DNA from: Planctomycetaceae bacterium
GTDB lineage: Bacteria; Planctomycetota; Planctomycetia; Planctomycetales; Planctomycetaceae
DNA: 64,000 nt
Assembly (NCBI GenBank): GCA_002726205.1
Contig: PBSL01000003.1
Location: forward strand, 52,050 to 116,049
Reading direction: 5' to 3'
The translations under genes and the position numbers were made by a program. A model generated the notes under the pieces. That model was not told where the DNA came from, did not search any database, and saw nothing but the letters and a program-made list of their open reading frames with translations. Of this stretch, positions 1-8,600 are shown one piece after another; the stretch's first letter is position 1; every line of letters starts with the position of its first letter.

Positions 1-148
1 GAGCCACCAACCAAAACTCCCAGCATGCCGAGCATCCGGCACAGCAGAAACCAATTCATGCGACGTGATCGCCGAGGGAACCTGGATCGAGACAGACGGT
101 TTGGCAACCGTCAATTCTATCGACCCGACCATGGCCGACTCAATCACC

Positions 149-178
149 ACCCGGTTCCTGGACACCCGGTTCCTAGAC
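149..178. repeat. 15-bp tandem direct repeat, two copies
   Basis: Two adjacent 15-base units, ACCCGGTTCCTGGAC and ACCCGGTTCCTAGAC, differ at one position. The second unit contains the stop codon of the minus-strand methyltransferase-like gene. The rest of bases 1-172 shows no coding region I can support. The repeat may be a simple duplication without function. Confidence 0.7.
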
Positions 179-661
179 AGCCGGGGAAAATGCCAGCCTG
201 GTGGAATCGGGGGCAAGATCGCACCACTCGATCCGGCTGCGGGGGGAGGAAGCGATCCTGAATGACAGCAGGTCGGTCCCGCCGCACGACCACAATCGAC
301 AGGCTCCGGGAAATGCGGTCAGTGCACCCGGTTCCCGACAACCGATCATCACCAGCGAACCGCCCGGCCGCAGCGATGCCAGCCACCCGGCCAGCATCTT
401 CCCGGAGGCACGCCCCGGCCCCGGGCGGGCCACGACCAGGTGGTGCGAAGTTCCCGAGACCGAGAAATCCCGGCTCGCCTCGGCGTCGAAGCCCAGGAAC
501 TCAAGATACTCGACCAACTCACCGGTTCCGGTCGCATCCAGGACACGATCGCCGGGTCCGACCCCGTGCCTGAGCAGCAATTCACGAAATATCACCCGCG
601 GCAACGGCATCGCGGGAACAACTGAGGCCGCGGTGCGACGCGGTCCTTGAAACCAACGCAA
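173..661 (-). CDS. Small SAM-dependent methyltransferase-like protein
   Basis: The 162-residue protein has a class I methyltransferase-like motif I near residues 37-46 (GDRVLDATGTGEL), where the usual GCGTG is replaced by ATGTG. A conserved-looking stretch follows (VARPGPGRASG), and then a strand resembling the post-motif region (LRPGGSLVMIG). At this length it holds only the cofactor-binding half of the Rossmann fold, so the substrate cannot be guessed. An internal ATG at 610 is an alternative start, but the longer N-terminus looks family-like. It is the last gene of a minus-strand run and lies 95 bases beyond the DUF1080 gene. The family assignment rests on motif I only. Confidence 0.6.
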   Translation of the reverse strand: MRWFQGPRRTAASVVPAMPLPRVIFRELLLRHGVGPGDRVLDATGTGELVEYLEFLGFDAEASRDFSVSGTSHHLVVARPGPGRASGKMLAGWLASLRPGGSLVMIGCREPGALTAFPGACRLWSCGGTDLLSFRIASSPRSRIEWCDLAPDSTRLAFSPAV

Positions 662-756
662 GAAAAAACCTCCGGGAACCCGGGCCGAGCGAACGCTCGA
701 AGAGGCGGTACTCTATGCGCGGTCCCGAAACCGGTCAACACGGGTTCGCAACACCC

Positions 757-1821
757 TTACTTGACCGGTGCCGCCGGAGACGAGTTCGCTGAGGCCGCGG
801 TCGGTTTCACGGAACGGTCCACCAGCCAGATGTTGCGGAAACGGATGGGGTTGCTGTGGTTCTGCAGTTTCGTGGGCAAGGCCAACGGACCCTCCGGCTT
901 GCCCGCCCCCGTCTTCCGCTCGACCTCAAAATCGTCGTGGATCACCACCCCGTTGTGACGCACCGTCAGCCGGGCGTTGCCGGTCTTCTTACCAGACGAA
1001 TCGAACCTGGCCGCCGTCAGGTCAATGTCGTACGTCTGCCATGACAGTGGCGGCAGACACATGTTTGTCGCCGGCTCCCGGTAGCGGTAAAGACCACCAC
1101 ACTCGTTGCTCTTTCCGGCCAGGCCAAAGGAATCCAGAATCTGCACCTCGTATCGACTCTGCAGATAAACCCCACTGTTGCCACGACCCTGGCCGCGCGC
1201 ATTCGGCATGAACGGCAATCGAAACTCCAGGTGCAGATGAAAACTCGCGTAGGCCGCCTTCGTTTCGGTTCCCTCGATCAACAGGCCGGTGCCGGTCACC
1301 TTCCCACCCTTGAAATGATCCGCCGATGTTCCGTCAAACAGCACCACGGCACCACCGGGTGGTTTCGCCCCCATCGTCGCACTGACCCGATCGACCTTCT
1401 GCAACTCGGCAATCACTCCGTCGATCGACTCGAGATACAGCACCGCCCGATCATCGGCGACATGGATCCTCAGTGGACCGGAAACAAAACGAGCCGCCAC
1501 TCCTCGACGTGAACCCTTGATCCGCAACCGGGCCTTCCCCTCGGCTCCCGCCCCCGGAAGACCACCGGCATACTCGACCGCCTCAAAACGACCACCGCCC
1601 AACGCAATGACCTGCAGCCCGATCGGCCTGTACTCCTGGGACCCCGTCAGCACCCAGCCGACATACTCGCCCTGCAATCGAAAATCCTCGCCCGCCGACG
1701 CCGCATCGGTGAACGTCAACCGCTTGGGGTCCGCGTCCTGGGCGATCACCCGGCCATCGGAACCGCCCATCCCACCCGCGACGACACACAACGCAACCAG
1801 AATTCGATGCCAACCAGCCAT
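757..1821 (-). CDS. Secreted DUF1080 (3-keto-disaccharide hydrolase-type) protein
   Basis: The protein has 354 residues. The start at 1821 is preferred because GGGAGAG lies just upstream and a signal peptide follows (hydrophobic residues 6-17, cleavage near AQDA). The C-terminal half carries the DUF1080 jelly-roll pattern, including VVLFDGTS and NSGVYLQSRYEVQILDSFG. This family is related to glycoside hydrolase family 16 and includes 3-keto-disaccharide hydrolases, and planctomycetes carry many copies. The N-terminal part, about residues 30-150, is a separate beta-rich region I do not recognise. The likely role is periplasmic or extracellular carbohydrate processing; the substrate is unknown. 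Confidence 0.85.
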   Translation of the reverse strand: MAGWHRILVALCVVAGGMGGSDGRVIAQDADPKRLTFTDAASAGEDFRLQGEYVGWVLTGSQEYRPIGLQVIALGGGRFEAVEYAGGLPGAGAEGKARLRIKGSRRGVAARFVSGPLRIHVADDRAVLYLESIDGVIAELQKVDRVSATMGAKPPGGAVVLFDGTSADHFKGGKVTGTGLLIEGTETKAAYASFHLHLEFRLPFMPNARGQGRGNSGVYLQSRYEVQILDSFGLAGKSNECGGLYRYREPATNMCLPPLSWQTYDIDLTAARFDSSGKKTGNARLTVRHNGVVIHDDFEVERKTGAGKPEGPLALPTKLQNHSNPIRFRNIWLVDRSVKPTAASANSSPAAPVK

Positions 1822-1955
1822 TGATTCTCTCCCGAGACAACTCAACTCAAGACAACACTGCACCCTCCCTGAATTACCCAGTTTGACATCCAGGACAGGG
1901 CACCCGCAAGGCGTAGAGATTCACCCGAATGCTGAAAGGGGAAGAACCGCGACGG

Positions 1956-2591
1956 TCATTCACCAGTATATCGCCAGTGGCCACAGTGGATTTCTGACCC
2001 TGCCTTACGGCCCTTTCGCTCGTAGCTTGTCAGGTAATCCATATCGTGTTCGGGGTGGTGCAATTCCGGCGTCGACAGTTCCTGGAACTTTTCGTGGTGA
2101 GAAACGAGGACACGGATGGTCTCGAAGTACTCACCAACATCAGACCTCGAGAACAGTTCTCCCCCGGTGACCAGCACCCGGGTCACGAGTCCGAGAAACT
2201 CATCGGTGAAGATCCGCCGGTGCCGATGCTTGCGTTTCCACCAGGGATCGGGGAAGTAGACATGGATGGCCGAAACGGAACTGGGAGCGATCAGCTGGTC
2301 CAGCGCGGTCCGGGCGTCACCACCGAGGACCCGGGCATTGGCCATCGCCCGTTTCTTGAGTCGTCGCGCGGTGCGCCGTCCCTCGCGGTAGTCGATCTCC
2401 AGGCCGCAGAAATTCGTCCGAGGATCGGCAACGGCCGCGTTGACCAGGAACAGGCCCCGGCCACAGCCGACATCAAGTTCGACCGGTTGATCGTTGCCGA
2501 AGAACGTGGGCCAGTCGAGAGAATCATCCAGGTCCGGCAGCGTGAGGAACCAGGGGGCAAGATCCTCGGTCGGCGGCTGTCTCATCGGCAC
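1956..2591 (-). CDS. trmB: tRNA (guanine-N7-)-methyltransferase
   Basis: TrmB makes 7-methylguanosine at position 46 of tRNA in the cytoplasm. The 211-residue protein has the SAM motif LDVGCGRG, the acidic GLEIDYR segment that binds the cofactor, and the family signature VYFPDPWWKRKHRHRR that contacts tRNA. Length and motif order match bacterial TrmB. It starts 15 bases after the FabZ-like gene and probably belongs to one operon with it and the HAD-like gene. The final gene call is secure; only the exact start is inferred. Confidence 0.95.
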   Translation of the reverse strand: MPMRQPPTEDLAPWFLTLPDLDDSLDWPTFFGNDQPVELDVGCGRGLFLVNAAVADPRTNFCGLEIDYREGRRTARRLKKRAMANARVLGGDARTALDQLIAPSSVSAIHVYFPDPWWKRKHRHRRIFTDEFLGLVTRVLVTGGELFSRSDVGEYFETIRVLVSHHEKFQELSTPELHHPEHDMDYLTSYERKGRKAGSEIHCGHWRYTGE

Positions 2592-2606
2592 CCCCCGACA
2601 GACCGG

Positions 2607-3107
2607 TCAGTCAATTTTCTGGTCACGAGAGATCGGCACGCCAACCATGGTGCCGCAAAAGACCATCCGATCCTTGACGAACCCCTGGAAGGCGAACTCG
2701 GCACGCCGATTCGGCCGAACCTTGGTGACCTGTGCCATCAGCACGAGCCGCTCACCGGGAAAGACGGGGAAGCGGAATTTCACGTCGCTCATGCCCCCGA
2801 AGCCGAGGTAATCACCGCCGAGTATGTCGTATTTTCGTGCGAAGAACCCGGCCAATTGTGCGGCACATTCACACATGACCACGCCGGGCATCAACGGGAA
2901 GCCGGGCATGTGTCCGGTGATCCAGAATTCCGTCTGGCTGATGTCCTTGTAGCCGACCAGGCCCCGGGTTTCGAGATCGACCCGCAGCACGGCCGTCAGC
3001 TGTTCCATCTCGTGACGCTGGGGGTTGACCCGGCGAATCGCCTCGAGATCGAACTGCGGATTGTCGAAATCGAGGTTCTCCAGGGAATACAGCGGGGGAG
3101 GAGGCAT
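2607..3107 (-). CDS. FabZ/FabA-like hotdog 3-hydroxyacyl-ACP dehydratase
   Basis: The 166-residue protein has the FabZ active-site pattern HMPGFPLMPGV followed by the catalytic acidic helix (CECAAQLAGFF). FabZ removes water from 3-hydroxyacyl-ACP in fatty-acid elongation. The motif has Met where FabZ usually has Phe (HFPG), and the N-terminus is longer than that of E. coli FabZ. It may therefore serve a specialised lipid pathway instead of bulk synthesis. It lies 8 bases after the HAD-like gene and 15 bases before trmB, so the three are very likely cotranscribed. Confidence 0.85.
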   Translation of the reverse strand: MPPPPLYSLENLDFDNPQFDLEAIRRVNPQRHEMEQLTAVLRVDLETRGLVGYKDISQTEFWITGHMPGFPLMPGVVMCECAAQLAGFFARKYDILGGDYLGFGGMSDVKFRFPVFPGERLVLMAQVTKVRPNRRAEFAFQGFVKDRMVFCGTMVGVPISRDQKID

Positions 3108-3115
3108 GGCGCGAT

Positions 3116-4075
3116 CTACTCGATTCCGAGCACCTGGAGAACCTGGTTGAGTTCGGTCAGCAGGCGATCGGGACGGAGCTGCGGATCACGCACCTCGTCC
3201 TTGCTCGCCTCGAGGCTTTCCTTGTCTCCAGCATACAAAGCGGTTTTCATTCCCAGTTGCCTGGCGACGACAAGATCGTTCCGCAGTCGGCTTCCGATAT
3301 GGAGAACCTCACCCGGCTCGATCCCGTCCTGGGCCAGTTGTTCCAGGCAGGCCCGAAACAGCAACGGTGAAGGTTTGCGGAGGCCGATCTGGCACGAGAG
3401 TGTCATGGCATCGGCGTCGAGCAGTTCACCGAGGGGCGGTAGTGTACCTTGGGATCCCAGAGCCCGCAATAACTGTACGAGCGTGAACGGCTGGGCATCG
3501 GCCAGCAGGGTTTGTCGCATGGGTGATTGGCCAATCGCCGACAGGGTTTCCAGCGCCCCGTCGGAGGCTTCGACTCCCTGGAGTCCCTGGTGGAAGAAAA
3601 ACGCCACCTTTTCGGCAAACTGGTCTTCGTCCCCGTAGAACTCCCGGTCGTACTCGTACTCGTTCTGGGCCAACCGCCCCAGCAACGTCGACCAGACGGT
3701 GGCCGCGTTGACCTGGGGAAAGTTCCCGGTCTTTCCGGTCGCGGCCATCTGCCGCAATTCCAGGCAATCGCAGTACTGTTGATAGAGATACTCCCAGGGC
3801 GCACCCGGCTTCCGGCTCATGCTCTGCCACATGTTGAACGCCTTGATCGTCTTCTCCATCGCCACCCGCATTCTCAGCTGTTGTGGATGGTCCAGGTGCA
3901 GTTGACCATCGCTGATTCGCAGCAGCGTGCCGTACACCGACCAGGTCACCGCACAAATGCCCTCCAGCGGCTTCACGAACGGTGTCGCCGTGACCGACTC
4001 GATCGGCGGCGGTACCGGCCAGGTATAATCCTGGCCGTCCAGCCACTCGGCGTACTCCGTCAATGACTTGGGCAT
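3116..4075 (-). CDS. HAD-superfamily protein with degenerate catalytic motifs
   Basis: The 319-residue protein has an overall haloacid-dehalogenase layout. Motif I reads WSVYGTLL at residues 45-52, a helical cap follows, the motif III lysine is in GLRKPSPLLF, and motif IV reads HIGSRLRND. In active members motif I begins with the nucleophile Asp (DVYGTLL) and motif IV reads GDS. Here Ser46 replaces the nucleophile and a Ser replaces the first motif IV acid. That suggests a non-catalytic or repurposed HAD protein. It is the first gene of the HAD / FabZ-like / trmB set. The fold assignment is firm; the loss of phosphatase activity is an inference from the residues. Confidence 0.8.
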   Translation of the reverse strand: MPKSLTEYAEWLDGQDYTWPVPPPIESVTATPFVKPLEGICAVTWSVYGTLLRISDGQLHLDHPQQLRMRVAMEKTIKAFNMWQSMSRKPGAPWEYLYQQYCDCLELRQMAATGKTGNFPQVNAATVWSTLLGRLAQNEYEYDREFYGDEDQFAEKVAFFFHQGLQGVEASDGALETLSAIGQSPMRQTLLADAQPFTLVQLLRALGSQGTLPPLGELLDADAMTLSCQIGLRKPSPLLFRACLEQLAQDGIEPGEVLHIGSRLRNDLVVARQLGMKTALYAGDKESLEASKDEVRDPQLRPDRLLTELNQVLQVLGIE

Positions 4076-4117
4076 CGCTTCGATTATTCACAGAAAAGGA
4101 ACCGTCCGGGAACGTTC

Positions 4118-4123
4118 ATTATA
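4118..4123 (-). promoter_or_regulatory. Perfect -10 hexamer upstream of the HAD-FabZ-trmB operon
   Basis: On the minus strand this reads TATAAT, 42 bases before the HAD-like start codon. No good -35 hexamer is spaced correctly; the closest is a weak CTGCCG about 18 bases upstream. Its placement in the divergent gap with the DUF1570 gene fits a promoter for the minus-strand operon. Confidence 0.45.
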
Positions 4124-4219
4124 GGAATGCTCTACCGGCAACGGCAGTTCGCACCCGAACTCGCCCCAACGCCCCCTGGTTTCTCGTGCTAAACTGGTGT
4201 GTCTGCTCCGGGAGATTTC

Positions 4220-5389
4220 ATGCGAACTGCACCAGCGATGATCGCGGCCTGTTGCTTGCTGGCTTGCCCGATCACGTCCGCCATGTCGGCCGAAGACGCC
4301 GCGATGGTCGAGACGGTCAGTTTCGACGACGGTGGCCGAACCCGGACGATTTCCGGCCGGGTACTGGTCACCGCCACCGATGGTGGTCTGCTTGTCCAGG
4401 AACGGGACGGACGGTTGTGGACGGTAACGATCGAAACCCTCAAGACCCGCGATCCCAGCCGGATTCCGTTTCAGCCCTACACGACCCGTGAACTGGGTTC
4501 CCACCTGGCCACTGAACTCAAACAGTCGGTCGGCCCGGATCTCCTCATCACCACGACCCGTCACTACACGATCGTCTCTTCGGCCGACCCCCGCTACGCT
4601 CGCTGGTGTGGTTTGCTGTTCGAACGGTTGCGAACGGCCTTCGTCACCTACTGGAAGGGCCGCGGCCTGGCACTCGCCGAGCCCGAGTTCCCGATGGTGG
4701 CGATCGTGCTGAAGAACCGGGACGAGTTCAATCGTTTCGCAAAGCGCGACGCCGGCCTCGATTCGACCCAGGCGGTCGGCTACTACTCGATGCTCACCAA
4801 CCGCATCGTGCTCTACGATCTCGCCGCCGTTCCCGGCCGGCCACCAGCCGGTACCGCGGCGGAAATTCAGCGTCGCCTGGCGACAGCACCCCGGGCAATC
4901 GCAACGGTGGTCCACGAGGCGGCTCACCAGGTGGCCTTCAACAGCGGACTGCATCGTCGACTGGCCGACAACCCGCTGTGGCTGGCCGAGGGCATGGCGG
5001 TCTTCTTCGAAACCCCCGACCTCCGCAGCCGCACCGGATGGCGAACCGTCGGCCAGGTCAATCGTCCCCGGCTGGCCAGGTTCGTGGAGTTCGTCAGGCA
5101 GAGACGCCGGCCGGGATCATTAAAATCGCTGGTCACCGTCGATCGCCGTTTTCGCGACGCACCTTCCGAAATCGACGCCTACGCCGAGGCCTGGGCGCTG
5201 AGCTACTACCTGATGCGAGCCCGCAGGAAGCAGTACCTCGCCTACCTGAAGACAATTGCCGCCAAACCGCTGCTCCGCTGGGACACGCCCGAGGTACGGC
5301 AGGCCGACTTCGAGGCAGCTTTCGGCAACGACTGGCAGAAACTCGACCGGCAATTCCTGAAATACATGTCCCGTGTCAAGCCGCGTTAG
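4220..5389 (+). CDS. DUF1570 putative secreted zinc metalloprotease
   Basis: The protein has 389 residues. The ATG at 4220 is chosen over the upstream GTG at 4199 because GGGAG lies six bases before it and the signal peptide then begins properly (MRTAPAMIAACCLLA). The hallmark is HEAAHQ at residues 232-237, an HExxH zinc motif, followed about 20 residues later by LAEGMAVFFE, which supplies a candidate third ligand. DUF1570 proteins of planctomycetes share this gluzincin-like arrangement, but their substrate is not known to me. The N-terminal 40-75 region is a small beta domain of the kind seen in cell-surface proteins. It stands alone, divergent from the HAD operon. Confidence 0.85.
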   Translation: MRTAPAMIAACCLLACPITSAMSAEDAAMVETVSFDDGGRTRTISGRVLVTATDGGLLVQERDGRLWTVTIETLKTRDPSRIPFQPYTTRELGSHLATELKQSVGPDLLITTTRHYTIVSSADPRYARWCGLLFERLRTAFVTYWKGRGLALAEPEFPMVAIVLKNRDEFNRFAKRDAGLDSTQAVGYYSMLTNRIVLYDLAAVPGRPPAGTAAEIQRRLATAPRAIATVVHEAAHQVAFNSGLHRRLADNPLWLAEGMAVFFETPDLRSRTGWRTVGQVNRPRLARFVEFVRQRRRPGSLKSLVTVDRRFRDAPSEIDAYAEAWALSYYLMRARRKQYLAYLKTIAAKPLLRWDTPEVRQADFEAAFGNDWQKLDRQFLKYMSRVKPR

Positions 5390-5414
5390 CCCCTCGCCGG
5401 AGAACGCTCCTGCC

Positions 5415-5444
5415 TTCCCACGGTCGGTCCTCCTGTCCTACAAT
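5415..5444 (+). promoter_or_regulatory. Sigma70-like promoter for the small basic protein
   Basis: TTCCCA (5415-5420) and TACAAT (5439-5444) are separated by 18 bases and lie 68 bases before the start of the 32-residue gene. The -10 matches consensus at five of six positions and recurs in other gaps of this window. Confidence 0.45.
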
Positions 5445-5512
5445 TGTCCTCCCCGGTCGACCGGGACAGCAGCGATCAACAACCAGTCAATCGGCACCAC
5501 GAGAGCTCGATC

Positions 5513-5611
5513 ATGGCCAAGACCACTCGCAAGCTGAAGAAGGCCAACCACGGGCGTCGTCCCGCCAGTGCCAAGGCCCGCAAGGCCAAGCGGAAGAAGT
5601 TCCGGACCTAG
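5513..5611 (+). CDS. 32-residue highly basic protein
   Basis: The open frame encodes 32 residues, almost half of them Lys or Arg, beginning MAKTTRKLKKANHGRRP and ending KRKKFRT. No acidic residue is present. Such composition fits RNA binding, for example a small ribosome-associated protein, but I cannot assign it to a named family. It has its own plausible promoter 70 bases upstream. Its stop codon is interleaved with that of the convergent ccsBA gene in one CTAG tetramer. The lack of any frame-breaking codon and the sustained repeating AK/RK pattern argue that it is translated. Confidence 0.6.
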   Translation: MAKTTRKLKKANHGRRPASAKARKAKRKKFRT

Positions 5612-8600
5612 GCCGGGCCAACCGGACTGGTTTCCGCGCTCGCCTGCTTGTCGGCATTGGCGCGTTCGCTCCACCACGACTGCCGCGGCAGGCAGCCCAT
5701 CGCGGCGATCGCCAGCTGGCTGGCACAGAAGGCTCCCAGCGCCAGCATCACGCCCTCGGTGAACCCGTAGCTGTGCAGGCCCACGCCCAGCTCGTTGACA
5801 CCGAACCAGCTCCAGCTGACGACGATATTGCCCAGCACGGCCAGTGCCGCCAATCCACGATCCTTGACCAGACCATCCCAGCGGGCATGAAGAACCAGGG
5901 CATTGAAGAGCACGATGATCAAGGCCCCGTTTTCCTTGGGGTCCCAGCCCCAGAATCGACCCCAGCTGTCATCGGCCCACAGGCCCCCCAGCACGGTGCC
6001 GACAAAACTGAAGAACATCGCCGCACAGGTGGTCCCGTAGACAGCCCGTGCGAGGTTGCGACCGACCCGTTGCGAGAGTGACGGGGTCAGCACGCCTCGC
6101 AGAATGTACAGGGCGCCCAGCAGGCCAGCGACGTAGGTGCCCGTGTACCCCAGGGTGATGCAGACCACGTGTGTCGCCAGCCAGAACTGCGTGTCGAGCA
6201 CGGCGGCCAGGACGGTGAACGTGTCGCCGTCGCCGGCAAGGTTCTGGGCGATGATCAGCGTGGCAAAACCCGAGATCGCGGCAATCACGTTACCGATCCC
6301 CATCTTGTACATCCGCTCGATGATGATCCCCGCCACCACGGCACCCCAGCCAATGAACACGGCCGAGGAATACAGGTTGGTGACCGGCGGTTTTCCGGAA
6401 ATGTAGACCCGTGACACCAGCCCGTAGGTGTGCAACACGAAGATCAGCAACACCAGCCATCCGGCGGTCCGATTCAACAGCGTGGTCCAGCCCAGCCAGC
6501 TGCCGGCCACCAGCAGGAAGACGAAGCCGTAGAGAATGATCGACAGGTAGAAGGGCTCGAAACCGTTGAAATGGTGTTCGAAACCAGCACGGGTGGCGTT
6601 GTATTCTTCCGGTGGGGCCTGGCTGTAAGCCTTCCGCAGGCTTTCGGTCTCGGCCGCAAAGGTCCCCGCGTCACCAGCCTTCCAGGCCTGAAAGATGTTC
6701 TCCAGCGCCCGGCAACCGACAGGTGTCTCTTCCGAGAATCCCGTTTCGCCCAGCAGGACCAGGAACACGCTGCCGACCTGCTGCGTGAGCCGTTCGAGAA
6801 CCGGACCACGTGTCCGCGACAACAACTCCTCGCGCTCGGCCGCGGTCACCTGCTCGAGCTGTTTCTTGACCATCTCCAGCATCTCGGCCGGCGATGCCTT
6901 CATGCCCTGTTGACGGGCACTCTGAATGATCGAATCGATGGCCTGGTCCCGCACGATCCGTTCGAAATCCGGATCGCGTAATTCCCCGAATCGCCGGACC
7001 AGCTCGGTCGCCACCGCCGCCGGAGAATCGACTTTCCATTCTCGGGCCGCATCGCGAATCCAGGCCCGCAGCGACTCCAGCGCCAGGGCCTGCCACTTCC
7101 GCTGCTTCGAGGGAACCGACAAGGGCAGATTCGCCCGCTGGTCGGTAAGTTCCCGCGAACGCAGGATCGAAAGAATACGATCAAAACTGGTGTCGAAACC
7201 GGGTTCGACCAGCTTGTGGGCGGCTCGCAGAGCCTGGTACTGCTGGATCCTGTTGTGCAGTTCACGCAGTTTTCTCTGGTACACCGTCATCTGTTCGCTC
7301 GGTGTCTCGATCGCCTTGGCGACCTGCTTGCGATACTCGCTTTGCCCCTGGGCCTCGCGGCCGGGAACGACATGTTCCTGGAACTCGCGGTACGAGTAGC
7401 GGAACCCCTTTCGCCGCGACAGGCCGAGCGTATCGAGCACGTCGAAATTCTCGATACGGAACACCTTGTGTGTTCCCGCTTCTGTCGAATTGGCCATCTC
7501 GTCAAGCAACCAGTGGATGGCCGGCTGGCTGTTGCCGGCGGCATCCCGATAGGTATTGCGTCCCGAGATCACCCGCAGGCTGTTGCGGGCCAGCGTGTCG
7601 AACGGTTTGACACGACCCTGGTAGACGACGGGCAATCGCCCCAGTGCATGCACGTTCGGCTCACCGGTAGCCACCTTCGGTGGCCTCATCCGGCTGCCCA
7701 GCCATAGCACCGTCACCACCACGACGATCAGCGGAAAGAGGAACTGACCCTGGCGGTACCAGGGAACCGTTCCCATCGACAACCCGTCGTTGTCGTCAAC
7801 CACCGGTGTTCCGTCGAAGTTGAGCATCTGCTCAGTCTCCTCCGCGGGTCGCGGTTGCCGGTCGTCGTCGGTTTCTTCCACGTCGAACATCCCTCGGCTC
7901 CGTCGCCGCTGGAAACGGATCAAGACCAACATGAACTGGTAGGCCATCCCGATGGCCACGACCATGCAGGCGACATAGGGAATCATCCAGCCGGTGTTGG
8001 TGACAACCTGCAACCCGGTGACCTGGGCCTGTGGATCAACCGAGGACTGGTAGAAGGTCTTGCCGGCAAACCGCAACGGATTGTTCATCCAGATGTGGAC
8101 CATCCGGTCGGTGGTCCCGCTGTCGTCGAGCAGTCGCACGTCCGATGAGTAGTTCCGGGCCGTCTGCGTCCCGATGTACTTGTCGTCTCGCACGTCGACC
8201 AGGTGCAGTGAATACGGAACGTAGCTCCGCTTGAACCGCAGATCGATCTCGTACGTCTTACCGTCGACGGTGATATCCTGGGCCTTGAGGTGCTGGCTGA
8301 ACAACCAACGGCCCAGCGACCCGCTCGGTTTTCCCTTGAGAGTCACCACGATCGAGGCCACGTCGACCGAGCCACTCGTGTCGGTACCCGTTCCGGGTCG
8401 AGCCTCCTCGACATCCAGGAACCGGCCCGAGCCTTCGAACGTCTTGTCCGCTTGTGGCCGGTTCTTCGGAGGCTGGGAATTCCTCAGAAACCGATCAACC
8501 TCGATGTCAAACGGCAGGTCCTCATGCGAGATCGTCTCGCCGTCAAGGAACCGGGTCGCCACACCCTCTTCGGTCAACGGCACAACCGTCACCCGGTCGG

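Noticed and set aside
2046..3638. Long plus-strand open frame opposite the trmB, FabZ-like and HAD-like genes
   Set aside because: It is antisense to three genes with recognisable protein motifs; its own translation has no family features and reflects GC-rich codon bias.
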